Source: Agromyces sp. 3263 (GTDB taxonomy: Bacteria > Actinomycetota > Actinomycetes > Actinomycetales > Microbacteriaceae). Taken from it: a stretch of DNA of 64,000 bases. Positions 50,912-60,371 of the stretch are shown here, in pieces. Position 1 is the first letter of the stretch. Each line of letters starts with the position of its first letter. A program made the translations under genes and the position numbers. Where the stretch lies: assembly GCF_031456545.1 (NCBI RefSeq), contig NZ_JAVDUV010000001.1, forward strand, positions 992,001-1,056,000, given 5' to 3'. The notes below the pieces were generated by a model. That model did no database searches, was not told where the DNA came from, and was given only the letters and a program-made list of their open reading frames with translations.

Positions 50912-52291
50912 ATGGATGCCGTGACCTCGCCCATCGCCCGCTCCGACGACGGGCGCTCCTTCCTCGTCGTCGACGCCACGGGGTCGAGCCTCGTCGCCGG
51001 GTCGCTCGTCATCATCAGCGGCGGCGGCGAACGCCAGCTCGCGCTCGTCGAGGAGCGCTCCGAGACCGTTCCGGCTCGCCTGCGCGGGCGGCTCATCGGC
51101 ATCCTCGGCGATGCGGTCATCGACACCGCGCGGAGCCACGCCTTCGAGGCGGGCACGGTCGACGAGGTCGACGCCGCGACGATCGACGTGCTGCACGCCA
51201 CGACCGGCGCGCTGCTCGAGGTCGGCCGCAACCTCACCGAACCCGGCGGCCCGGCGAAGCTGCTGCCGAAACGCTTCAACCGCCACACGTTCTGGTGCGG
51301 GCAGAGCGGATCGGGCAAGACCTACGCGCTCGGGGTGGTGCTCGAGCAGCTCATCGCGCACACCGCGCTGCCCGTGGTGATCTTCGACCCGAACTCCGAC
51401 TTCGTACGGCTCGGCGAGCTCAACCCCGGCGCCTCCGGCCCCACCGCCGAGGCACTCGCGCAACGGGACATCCGCGTGCTGCGGGCCCGCGGCGCGGGCG
51501 AGGCGGGCCTCCGGGCGCGGTTCCTCGACATGAAGCTCCCCTCCAAGGCGGCCGTGCTGCGGCTCGATCCGGTGGCCGACCGCGACGAGTACAACTCGCT
51601 GGTCCACATGCAGGAGATCGTGCGCGCCGGCGAGCTCGACCAGCTGATGCCGATGCTGCAGGCCGTGCAGGAGGGCGGCGAACGGCATCCGCTCGCCGAG
51701 CGCATCGAGAACCTCGGCGTGCTCGACTGGGAGGTCTGGGCGGGAACGGATCGGGCCGTCACCGACGTCGTGGCCGAGCGGCCCGATGCCACGGTGCTCG
51801 ACCTCGGCGGCTTCTCGACCCCCGAGCAGCAGCTCGTCGTCGCACTCTCGCTGCTCGACGACCTGTGGGAGCGGCGCGAGGAACGACGGCCCGTGCTGCT
51901 CGTCATCGACGAAGCGCACAATCTCTGCTCACCGAAGCTCGACTCGCCGCTCGCTGTCGCCGTGCGCGACCGCATCGTGCAGATCGCCGCCGAGGGGCGC
52001 AAGTTCGGCCTGTGGCTGCTGCTCTCGACGCAGCGGCCGTCGAAGGTGCATCCGGGGATCATCTCGCAGTGCGACAACCTGGCCCTCATGAAGATGACGT
52101 CGCCCGTCGACCTCGAGGAGCTCGGCACCTACTTCGGCTACGCGCCGGTGGCGCTGCTCGCGAGGTCGCCGTGGTTCCGGCAGGGTGAGGCGCTGTTCGC
52201 CGGCGGGTTCGTGCCGACGCCGTCGCTCGTGAAGGTGAACGCGCGGCTCACGCCCGAGGGCGGCAGCGACGTGGGCGTGCCGCTGCGCTGA
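50912..52291 (+). CDS. HerA/DUF87-like ATPase
   Basis: 459 residues. Small N-terminal beta-barrel (VTSPIARSDDGRSFLVVDATGSSLVAGSLVIISGG), then a P-loop ATPase: Walker A FWCGQSGSGKTYALGVVLEQL near 130, Walker B RRPVLLVIDEAHNLC near 330, sensor/arginine region GLWLLLSTQRPSKVHPGIISQCDNLALMKM. The pattern is that of HerA-type hexameric DNA translocases (DUF87). No NurA nuclease, Sir2 or other defence partner is adjacent, so the function is open. A CATGAT box lies 6 bases before the ATG. Confidence 0.87.
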   Translation: MDAVTSPIARSDDGRSFLVVDATGSSLVAGSLVIISGGGERQLALVEERSETVPARLRGRLIGILGDAVIDTARSHAFEAGTVDEVDAATIDVLHATTGALLEVGRNLTEPGGPAKLLPKRFNRHTFWCGQSGSGKTYALGVVLEQLIAHTALPVVIFDPNSDFVRLGELNPGASGPTAEALAQRDIRVLRARGAGEAGLRARFLDMKLPSKAAVLRLDPVADRDEYNSLVHMQEIVRAGELDQLMPMLQAVQEGGERHPLAERIENLGVLDWEVWAGTDRAVTDVVAERPDATVLDLGGFSTPEQQLVVALSLLDDLWERREERRPVLLVIDEAHNLCSPKLDSPLAVAVRDRIVQIAAEGRKFGLWLLLSTQRPSKVHPGIISQCDNLALMKMTSPVDLEELGTYFGYAPVALLARSPWFRQGEALFAGGFVPTPSLVKVNARLTPEGGSDVGVPLR

Positions 52292-52338
52292 ACGAGCAGC
52301 GCGTCCCGCTGCGCGCTGAGGGGCGGATGCCACGACGC

Positions 52339-52374
52339 AGCGGATGCCGCGGGGTCCCGCCCGCGGCATCCGCT
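52339..52374. terminator. Bidirectional hairpin between ATPase gene and aceB
   Basis: Perfect 15-bp stem (52339-52353 with 52360-52374) and 6-base loop, each arm with the GGATGCC word, between two convergent genes. Confidence 0.85.
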
Positions 52375-52402
52375 CGTCGTCTGCTCAGTGCGATACGCGG
52401 CC

Positions 52403-54100
<1,698 letters not shown>

Positions 54101-54137
54101 GGTCTTCTCCTCGGAGTTCGTGCGACCCGATGCGGGG

Positions 54138-55475
54138 TCAGTGGTTGAACTGGTCTTCCTCGGTCGATCCGACGAGGGCGAGGGTGGCGCTGGTGGGGTT
54201 CAGGGCCGTGGCGATCTGGTCGAAGTAGCCGGTGCCCACCTCGCGCTGGTGGCGCGTGGCGGTGTATCCGGATGCCTCCGAGGCGAATTCCGCCTCCTGG
54301 AGCTCGACATAGGCGCTCATGTGCCGCTCGTTGTAGTCCTTGGCGAGCGTGAACATGGAGTGGTTGAGGGCGTGGAAGCCCGCGAGGGTGATGAACTGGA
54401 ACGCGTAGCCCATCGCCGCGAGCTCGCGCTGGAAGGCGGCGATCTGGGCGTCGTCGAGGTGGCGCTTCCAGTTGAAGGACGGCGAGCAGTTGTAGCTCAG
54501 GCGCTTGCCCGGGAACTTCGCGTGCACGGCCTCGGCGAAGCGGCGCGCGAGGTCGAGGTCGGGCTCGGCCGATTCGACCCAGAGCAGGTCGGCGTACTCG
54601 GCGTACGCGAGGCCGCGGGCGATGACCGGCTCGATGCCGTTCTGCACCTCGTAGAACCCCTCGGCGGTGCGCTCACCGGTGACGAAGGGGCGGTCGCGTT
54701 CGTCATGGTCGCTCGTCAGCAGGGTCGCGGCGAGCGCGTCGGTGCGGGCGATGATGATCGACGGCACGCCGGCGACATCCGCTGCGAGCCGTGCCGCGTT
54801 GATGGTGCGGATGTGCTGCGACGTCGGGATGAGCACCTTGCCGCCCATGTGCCCGCACTTCTTCTCGCTCGCGAGCTGGTCCTCCCAGTGCACGCCGGCC
54901 GCGCCCGCCTCGATCATCTGGTGCATGAGCTCGTAGGCGTTCAGCGGGCCGCCGAAGCCGGCCTCGGCGTCGGCGACGATCGGCGCCATCCAGTCCGAGA
55001 TGCCGGTCTGCGCCTCGCTGCCCTGCTCGATCTGGCCGGCGCGCAGGAGCGCGTTGTTGATGCGGCGCACGACGGCCGGGACCGAGTTGGCGGGGTAGAG
55101 CGACTGGTCGGGGTAGGTCTGGCCGCTGAGGTTCGCGTCGGCGGCGACCTGCCAGCCGCTCAGGTAGATCGCCTTCAGGCCCGCGCGCACCTGCTGCACG
55201 GCCTGGTTGCCGGTGAGGGCGCCGAGCGCGGCCGACCACTGCGGGTCCTCCTGCGGCGCGAACGCCGTGCCGGTGTTCCGCTGGAGGTCCTGCCAGAGCC
55301 GCTCGGCTCCGCGGCGGGCGAGCGTGCGCTCCTCGCGGACGGGGCCGCGCAGGGCGATGACGTCCTCGGCGGTGTAATCGCGGCGGACGCCGTCCCAGCG
55401 GGGGTTCGCGTCCCATTCGAGCTGGAGCTCGGCCGCGGTCTGGGTCTGGTCGCCTGGGCGGTTCGGGGTGCTCAT
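54138..55475 (-). CDS. aceA: Isocitrate lyase
   Basis: 445 residues. Cleaves isocitrate to glyoxylate and succinate. Active-site motif [13 protein letters not shown] near residue 210 with catalytic Cys and His; also [31 protein letters not shown] and [19 protein letters not shown]. It is the first gene of the aceA-aceB operon, allowing growth on acetate or fatty acids. Upstream lies a 25-bp inverted repeat that could bind a glyoxylate regulator such as the RamB-like protein encoded 6 kb away. GAGCACC-type ribosome site. Confidence 0.98.
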   Translation of the reverse strand: MSTPNRPGDQTQTAAELQLEWDANPRWDGVRRDYTAEDVIALRGPVREERTLARRGAERLWQDLQRNTGTAFAPQEDPQWSAALGALTGNQAVQQVRAGLKAIYLSGWQVAADANLSGQTYPDQSLYPANSVPAVVRRINNALLRAGQIEQGSEAQTGISDWMAPIVADAEAGFGGPLNAYELMHQMIEAGAAGVHWEDQLASEKKCGHMGGKVLIPTSQHIRTINAARLAADVAGVPSIIIARTDALAATLLTSDHDERDRPFVTGERTAEGFYEVQNGIEPVIARGLAYAEYADLLWVESAEPDLDLARRFAEAVHAKFPGKRLSYNCSPSFNWKRHLDDAQIAAFQRELAAMGYAFQFITLAGFHALNHSMFTLAKDYNERHMSAYVELQEAEFASEASGYTATRHQREVGTGYFDQIATALNPTSATLALVGSTEEDQFNH

Positions 55476-55616
55476 CGGGGTGCTCCTTCGGTGCAGCGTG
55501 CGGATGCGTCGGTGCCCCGGTCGTGACGCCGGCTGCGGCGCCGTCCGTGGGGCGGTGCATCCACTCTGCGGGCCTCGGCACCCCTGCCGACGGCCACCCG
55601 AGGGGTGAACTTCCCC

Positions 55617-55641
55617 GGTTCTTCTGCGCGGCGGAAGAACC
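55617..55641. promoter_or_regulatory. Inverted repeat upstream of aceA
   Basis: GGTTCTTC, 9 bases, GAAGAACC: perfect 8-bp arms, about 140 bases before the aceA start. Candidate operator for glyoxylate control; the binding protein is not known. Confidence 0.6.
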
Positions 55642-55656
55642 GCTCACCCACCACCG

Positions 55657-55730
55657 CCCTGCCCCTGCCCCTGCCCGAGCCCCTGCCCGAGCCCCTGCCC
55701 CTGCCCCTGCCCCTGCCCCTGCCCCTGCTT
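55657..55730. repeat. Hexanucleotide tandem array (CCCTGC/CCGAGC)
   Basis: About 12 contiguous 6-base units, mostly CCCTGC with two CCGAGC variants, in the 373-base gene-free region upstream of aceA. On the minus strand it reads GCAGGG units. The open frames crossing it (poly Gly-Gln) are artefacts. Copy number could vary and move the upstream IR relative to distal elements. Confidence 0.85.
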
Positions 55731-55753
55731 GAGCCCACCGCGCCCCTCTGCCT

Positions 55754-55838
55754 GCCGAAATGCAGGAAGATCCGGGGCCCCAGCGGCGCGGCGGCGCCAG
55801 CACGGGCGGCGCGTCACCCGGATGTTCCTACATTTCGG
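55754..55838. repeat. 21-bp inverted repeat pair flanking a GC-rich core
   Basis: Left arm 55754-55774 begins CCGAAATGCAGGAAG; right arm 55818-55838 is its complement at 19 of 21 positions; the ~43-base core is very GC-rich. The arms have an AT-richer, phage- or MITE-like look (GAAATGTAGG) unlike the surroundings. It can form a long cruciform or RNA hairpin after the epimerase gene. Could be a terminator or a small mobile repeat. Confidence 0.7.
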
Positions 55839-55848
55839 TGCGTGGTGC

Positions 55849-56727
55849 TCAGGCGGCGGATGCCTCGCGCGCGGCTCGCACATCCTCGATCACACTCACG
55901 TGCTCCGGCACCCAGCCCAGCCCGCGGGCGACGCGGCCCTTGGCGGCCTGGTCGAGGAGCAGCGCGTCGGCGAACTCCGAGCCCAGGCGCTCGCGCGAGG
56001 CATCGGGAGTCTCGGGCACCACGCCGGCGGCGCCGACCACCTCCGCGGCCGCCTCGGCCAGCGCCCGCACGGTCGTCGGCGAACCGTCGGACCCGATGAC
56101 GCGACCACGCACCCCTGCTGCCTCGACGACCGCGAGGTAGAGGCGGGCGAGGTCGTCGACATGAACGAACGTCCATTGCTGCGACCCGTCGCCGATGAGC
56201 CGGAGCGCGCCGGCGTCGGAGCGCGCGGCCTCGGCGATGAGCGACGGCACGAGCCCGCCGTCATGTCCGTACACGATGCCCGGGGCCACGATCGCCGCGT
56301 CGACGCCCGACGCGAGCAGCCGCTCCTCGAGCGGCACGCGCCAGGCGACGAGCTGCGGCGCGTCGAGGGCCGCGTCGTCGGCGAGGTCGCCGCCGGAACC
56401 GTACTCCCAGATACCGCTCGTCAGCACGAAGCGGCGCCCGCCGTCGCCGTACGCCCGGATGGCCGCCTCGATCACGGCGTCGTTGAAGGCGGGCGCCCCG
56501 TGCTCGGGGGCCGCCGTGTGGATCGCGGCATCCGACTCGGCGAGCCTCGAGGTGAACCAGCCGACGTCGGTCACGTCGCCGTGCACCGCAGTGGCGCCAA
56601 GCTCGGCGACCTCGCGGGCCGCCCGTTCGCTACGCACCACGGCGGTCACCTCGTGTCCCGCCTCGACGAGCACGTCGAGCACGGCCGATCCGATATAGCC
56701 GGTCGCCCCGGTCAGAAGAATTCGCAT
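55849..56727 (-). CDS. NAD(P)-dependent epimerase/reductase-like protein
   Basis: 292 residues. Extended short-chain dehydrogenase: MRILLTGATGYIGSAVLDVLVEAGHEVTAVVRS (GxxGxxG), DVTDVGWF, HTAAPEHGAPAF; the catalytic region reads YGSGGDLADD without a clear YxxxK, so it may be an atypical reductase (NAD(P)H-binding type). VAPGIVYGHDGGLV and TFVHVDDLARLYLAVVEA follow. The ATG is 7 bases after a TACTAT box. Divergent from an HxlR regulator, so probably redox or electrophile inducible. Confidence 0.88.
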   Translation of the reverse strand: MRILLTGATGYIGSAVLDVLVEAGHEVTAVVRSERAAREVAELGATAVHGDVTDVGWFTSRLAESDAAIHTAAPEHGAPAFNDAVIEAAIRAYGDGGRRFVLTSGIWEYGSGGDLADDAALDAPQLVAWRVPLEERLLASGVDAAIVAPGIVYGHDGGLVPSLIAEAARSDAGALRLIGDGSQQWTFVHVDDLARLYLAVVEAAGVRGRVIGSDGSPTTVRALAEAAAEVVGAAGVVPETPDASRERLGSEFADALLLDQAAKGRVARGLGWVPEHVSVIEDVRAAREASAA

Positions 56728-56734
56728 GGCCGCA

Positions 56735-56764
56735 ATAGTATGGATTGGATACCGGTTACTTCAA
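56735..56764 (-). promoter_or_regulatory. Leaderless promoter of epimerase gene
   Basis: Reading leftward: -35 TTGAAG (56759-56764), 18-bp spacer, -10 TACTAT (56735-56740), 7 bases, ATG. Confidence 0.65.
56738..56752. promoter_or_regulatory. HxlR-type operator
   Basis: GTAT, 7 bases, ATAC in the divergent promoter region, overlapping the -10 of the epimerase gene; matches the tight GTAT/ATAC spacing of HxlR (DUF24) sites. Confidence 0.65.
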
Positions 56765-56782
56765 CGGAACCGAGGTGGAGCC

Positions 56783-57178
56783 GTGACGCAATCCGACGCA
56801 ATCGACGAGGCCATGCCGGCCGTCGCCAACGACGTGCTGCGCCCCGACTGCCCGAGCCGCGTGGTCATGCAGCGCATCGGCGAGCGCTGGTCGATGTTCG
56901 TGATCCTCGCCCTCGCCGACGGGCCGCTCCGGTTCACGGCGCTGAAAGCGCGCGTCGGCGTGGTCACGTCGAAGGTGCTCACCGAGACGCTGCGTGCACT
57001 CGAGGCCGACGGGCTCATCGCGCGCCGGGCCTACGCCGAGTCGCCACCGCGCGTGGAGTACGAGCTCACCGGCCTCGGCTCCTCACTGCTCGTGCCGCTC
57101 GCCGGCATGCGCGCATGGGCGGAGACGCATGTGCCCGAGGTGCTCGCCTCCCGGGCGCGCCACCTCGTGACGTCGTGA
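56783..57178 (+). CDS. HxlR-family transcriptional regulator
   Basis: 131 residues. CPSRVVMQRIGERWSMFVILALADGPLRFTALKARVGVVTSKVLTETLRALEADGLIARRAYAESPPRVEYELTGLG is the complete HxlR winged helix with the usual Cys (Cys ~22) that can sense thiol stress. GTG start with GAGGTGGAG upstream; the ATG at 56726 of the longer frame lies in the promoter region and is rejected. Its stop overlaps the next gene (GTGA). Confidence 0.93.
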   Translation: MTQSDAIDEAMPAVANDVLRPDCPSRVVMQRIGERWSMFVILALADGPLRFTALKARVGVVTSKVLTETLRALEADGLIARRAYAESPPRVEYELTGLGSSLLVPLAGMRAWAETHVPEVLASRARHLVTS

Positions 57179-58140
57179 CGGGCGCGGGCGCGGGCGCGGG
57201 CGAGCAGGTGCACCCGCGCATGCACGATGACGAGGTGCGGACGGATGCCGCGCTCGCGGCCTCGCTGGTCGCCGCCCAGTTCCCCGAGTGGGCGGGCCTG
57301 CCCGTCGAACCGGTGCCGTCCACGGGCACCGACAACGCGATGTACCGGCTCGGCGACGACCTCTCGGTCCGGATGCCCCGCATCCACTGGGCGGTCGCCC
57401 CGCTCGAGCGCGAGTTCGCCTGGTTGCCGCGGATCGCGCCCGCACTTCCGTTCGCGGCGCCCGTGCCGCTGGCCCTCGGCGCGCCCGGCGAGGGGTATCC
57501 GTGGCCGTGGACCGTGTGCCGGTGGATCGACGGCGTGCACCCTGTCGCCGAAGCAGACGGCCTCGATGCGAAGGCCCTCGCCGCCGACCTCGGCCGGTTC
57601 GTCGTCGCCATGCGCGCGCTCGATCCGGCGGGGGCGCCGACGACGGCGTGGCTGCGGCCGCTGCACGAGGAGGACGAACTCGTGCGCACGAACCTCACGC
57701 TCCTCAAGGAGGAGCTGCGGCCGGTGCGCGACGACGTCGTCGCCATCTGGGAGGAGGCGCTCGGCGCGCCCCGAGCAGATCACCTCGCGTGGATCCACGG
57801 CGATCTGTCGCCCGGCAACCTGCTGGTGCAGGGCGGCGGCCTCGTCGGCGTACTGGACTTCAGCTCGATGGGCCTCGGCGACCCGGCCAGCGACCTGCGC
57901 GCCGCGTGGAACCTGCTGCCTCCGGGGGCACGGCCGACCCTCCGGGACGCGGTGGGCGCCGACGACGCGACCTGGGCCCGCGCTCGCGGCTGGGTGCTGC
58001 TGCAGGCCCTCGCGCAACTGCCGTACTACGCGAGCCGCAATCCGCCGCTCGCCGCGAACGCCCGGCACGTCATCGCGGAACTCGTCGCAGAACGGCGCGG
58101 GCAGGACGGCGCGGGCAGGACGATGCCCCGTCCGCACTAG
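57175..58140 (+). CDS. Aminoglycoside phosphotransferase-like kinase
   Basis: 321 residues (GTG start; 20 variable residues before MHDDEV). Protein-kinase-like APH fold: FPEWAGLPVEPVPSTGTDNAMYRLGDDLSVRMPRIHWAVAPLEREFAWL, catalytic loop AWIHGDLSPGNLLV (HGDxxxxN), then VGVLDFSSMGLGDPASDL (DFG-like metal site). Similar proteins phosphorylate aminoglycosides or other small alcohols; actual resistance cannot be inferred. Coupled to the HxlR gene by a 4-base overlap. Confidence 0.9.
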   Translation: MTGAGAGAGEQVHPRMHDDEVRTDAALAASLVAAQFPEWAGLPVEPVPSTGTDNAMYRLGDDLSVRMPRIHWAVAPLEREFAWLPRIAPALPFAAPVPLALGAPGEGYPWPWTVCRWIDGVHPVAEADGLDAKALAADLGRFVVAMRALDPAGAPTTAWLRPLHEEDELVRTNLTLLKEELRPVRDDVVAIWEEALGAPRADHLAWIHGDLSPGNLLVQGGGLVGVLDFSSMGLGDPASDLRAAWNLLPPGARPTLRDAVGADDATWARARGWVLLQALAQLPYYASRNPPLAANARHVIAELVAERRGQDGAGRTMPRPH

Positions 58141-58175
58141 GGGGTTCACTCGGGGGGAGTGGCGGACGGGGCATC
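58122..58175 (+). terminator. Terminator overlapping the phosphotransferase stop
   Basis: Long imperfect stem of about 17 bp (arms about 58122-58138 and 58158-58175) that includes the stop codon and ends in GGGGCATC. The loop is G-rich. Confidence 0.75.
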
Positions 58176-58201
58176 CGTTCGGATCAGCCGGGTAGGCGGC
58201 C

Positions 58202-58795
58202 TCAGCTCATCTGGCGGTCGGCCGCGTGCTTCGCATCGTTCTGCACCTGCGACGCCGCGTCCTGACCCTCGGCCTTCACGTTCTCGACGCCCTCCTGCGC
58301 GCGGTCCTTGACCGCCTCGGCGGCCTCGCGTGCGGGCTCCTTGAGGTGCTCCGCCGACTCCTTGGCGACGTCCTTCGCCTCGTCGACGAGGGGCGCCGCG
58401 GCATCCTTCACCTTGTCGGCGGCGTCCTGCTCGACGCGCGACGCCGGGATCAGCGAGGCGGCGAGGAGGCCGACGCCGAAGGCGATGAGGCCGACGGCGA
58501 CCGGGTTGCCCTGCGTCGCGGACGCCACCCTGCGGGGCGCATCGGCGATGGCCTCGCCGGCGTGGCCGACCGCGGACTGCGCCGAGTCGCCGACGTCGGA
58601 GGCGGTGCCCATCACGCGGTCCTTGAACCGGGACGCGGCCCGCTTCACCTTGTCGGTCTGGCGCTGGGCGGCCTTGGCCGGGTTCACCTTGTCGGCGAGC
58701 GCGTCGACGTCCTGGCCGAGTTCACGTTGCGTGCGCTCGATGTCGGCGCGGATCACATCGGGGTCGTCCGAGCGGACGACATCGGGGTTGCTCAT
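58202..58795 (-). CDS. DUF3618 membrane-associated protein
   Basis: 197 residues. N-terminal DUF3618 motif DPDVIRADIERTQRELGQDVDALADKVNPAKAAQRQTDKVKRAASRFKDRVMG, one helix (GNPVAVGLIAFGVGLLAASLI, ~98-118), then a long alternating charged/Ala helix (DAADKVKDAAAPLVDEAKDVAKESAEHLK...) likely to form coiled coil, reminiscent of LEA-like stress proteins. Third gene of the envelope operon; ATG overlaps the previous stop (ATGA). Confidence 0.9.
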   Translation of the reverse strand: MSNPDVVRSDDPDVIRADIERTQRELGQDVDALADKVNPAKAAQRQTDKVKRAASRFKDRVMGTASDVGDSAQSAVGHAGEAIADAPRRVASATQGNPVAVGLIAFGVGLLAASLIPASRVEQDAADKVKDAAAPLVDEAKDVAKESAEHLKEPAREAAEAVKDRAQEGVENVKAEGQDAASQVQNDAKHAADRQMS

Positions 58796-59247
58796 CGGTT
58801 CTCCTCATTCCTCTTCAGCGTCTCGGGGATCTCCTTGACGGTGTCGACGGTCTGGGGCATGCCCTCGACCTCTTCGATCTCCTTCTTGCCCGTGAAGTAC
58901 AGCACCGCGGCGACGATCCCCCAGATGACCGCCACGATCACTGCCGACCACGCGTTTCCCATGAGGTATCCGAGCGCCCACCAGAGGGCGATCGAGAGGA
59001 ACAGCAAGGTGAAGAACCCGGCGACGCCGGCCCCTCCGAAGAGGCCCGCGCCCTTCCCGGTCTGCTTCACCGTCTGCTTCAGCTCCGCCTTGGCGAGCGC
59101 CATCTCCTGCCGGATGAGCGTCGAGATGTCACGGCTGACCTCGGCCATCAGGTCGCCCAGCGACGTCGTCGCCGCCTGCTGCTCTGACGGCGTCGGCAGG
59201 TCGGATGCCGCGTGCGAGCCCGTGCGCGGCTGGTTCAGGTTCGTCAT
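58792..59247 (-). CDS. Phage-holin-superfamily (DUF1469-like) membrane protein
   Basis: 151 residues. TSLGDLMAEVSRDISTLIRQEMALAKAELKQTVKQTGKGAGLFGGAGVAGFFTLLFLSIALWWALGYLMGNAWSAVIVAVIWGIVAAVLYFTGKKEI: amphipathic helix, Lys-rich stretch and two helices, the actinobacterial holin-III/DUF1469 pattern. In chromosomes these proteins go with DUF3618 proteins rather than phage lysis. Start TGATG overlaps the preceding stop by one base. Confidence 0.88.
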   Translation of the reverse strand: MTNLNQPRTGSHAASDLPTPSEQQAATTSLGDLMAEVSRDISTLIRQEMALAKAELKQTVKQTGKGAGLFGGAGVAGFFTLLFLSIALWWALGYLMGNAWSAVIVAVIWGIVAAVLYFTGKKEIEEVEGMPQTVDTVKEIPETLKRNEENR

Positions 59248-60116
59248 CAGAGACCGTCCCTCGAGCTCGTGGTGCCGCCCTCCGTCCACGTCTCACCGGC
59301 CAGCGGGTCCGCGGCAGCGCCGCCGACCGTGCCCGTGACGACCGTGGTCTCGCCCGGAACGGTGGTCCCGGTGCCGGCGGCGCTCGTGCCGAGCGTCCCG
59401 GTCCGGCCGTACGAGGTGCCGCTGCCCATGCCCGCGGATGCCCCGTCGCCGTTGCCGTAGGTGGCGTAGCGGCGCGAGCCGCCGGACGAGTCGTCGTCCG
59501 ACGGCTGGGCCAGTGCCCGCACCAGGCGACCGACGACCACGCCGGCGCCGACGGCGATGCCGATGAAGACGCCGGGACGGCGCCGGGCGAAGCCCTTCAC
59601 TTCCTCGAGCAGGTCGCGCGGGTCGCGCTCGTCGAGCCACTGCGCGACGGCGCCGACGCGGTCACCCGCCTGGCGGGCGACATCCGCTGCGAAGCCCGAA
59701 CCGGTTCCGGTGCCGTTCGCCATGCTGGAGAACTCGTCGCCGATGCTGCGGAGGCCCTTCGCTGCACGGCTCTGCTGGGTCGCGGCCTGCTGGCGCACCT
59801 CGCTGCCGACCTGGTCGGCGAGTCGGCGGGCCTGGTAGCGCGCCTCCGATCCGACCGCCTTGGTCTCCTCCTTGGCCGTTCCCGCGACGCGCTTGCCGGC
59901 GTCGCCGGCCTCACGGGCGAGGTTGGCCGCCTCCTCGCGCTTTCCGGGCGTGGTCGACTCGTAGGTCGTGCCCGTCGTTCCGGTCGTGCCCGTGGTTCCG
60001 GCGGTACCCGTCGTCCCGGGGACGCCAGTGGTCGTGGAGCCGCCGAGCGCCGCTTCGTTCGCACCGAATGACGCGTCGTTCGAACTCGGGTATCCAGGTG
60101 TCGTGCTGTTCGTCAT
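59247..60116 (-). CDS. Thr/Gly-rich protein with C-terminal helix, envelope operon
   Basis: 289 residues. Low-complexity start with repeats TTGVPGTTGTAGTTGTTGTTG, a helical Ala/Arg/Glu-rich middle (REEAANLAREAGDAGKRVAGTAKEETKAVGSEARYQARRLADQVGSEVRQQA), DVARQAGDRVGAVAQWLDERDPRDLLEEVKGFARRRPGVFIGIAVGAGVVVGRLVRAL, in which the last part is a membrane helix, and a Gly/Ser/Thr tail. The domain resembles the nutrient-starvation/CsbD-like membrane-stress proteins that precede holin-like genes. First gene of the three-gene operon. Confidence 0.78.
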   Translation of the reverse strand: MTNSTTPGYPSSNDASFGANEAALGGSTTTGVPGTTGTAGTTGTTGTTGTTYESTTPGKREEAANLAREAGDAGKRVAGTAKEETKAVGSEARYQARRLADQVGSEVRQQAATQQSRAAKGLRSIGDEFSSMANGTGTGSGFAADVARQAGDRVGAVAQWLDERDPRDLLEEVKGFARRRPGVFIGIAVGAGVVVGRLVRALAQPSDDDSSGGSRRYATYGNGDGASAGMGSGTSYGRTGTLGTSAAGTGTTVPGETTVVTGTVGGAAADPLAGETWTEGGTTSSRDGL

Positions 60117-60371
60117 CGTCAACTCACTTCCCGTCTCGGTGGCCTGCACAGGCAGGCCCCGCTCGTATCCCCAGAAACGCTAGGTTCGCGGTTCCACCGC
60201 CAGAAGGCCCTTGCGAGGCGTCGAACCGAGGCGTATAACGCGAGCGCGCCTGTGCCGCCGCGCGCCACCGAGCGGCCGCGGCCGGGCATTGTCGCCCGCG
60301 GTCGACACGAACGCAACCGGATTCCGGCAGCGGCGCTCCGCACGTAGCCTGCCGAGGTCGAGGGGAGACGC

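Noticed and set aside
55644..55883. Gly-Gln-rich small protein over the hexamer array
   Set aside because: The repetitive peptide follows simply from translating the DNA repeat; no start signal or conserved part.
57175..58140. Aminoglycoside resistance gene
   Set aside because: The fold is APH-like, but many such kinases act on other metabolites; neither sequence nor context supports a resistance claim.
58792..59247. Phage lysis holin
   Set aside because: The gene is embedded in a stress-like operon with DUF3618 and has no endolysin nearby.
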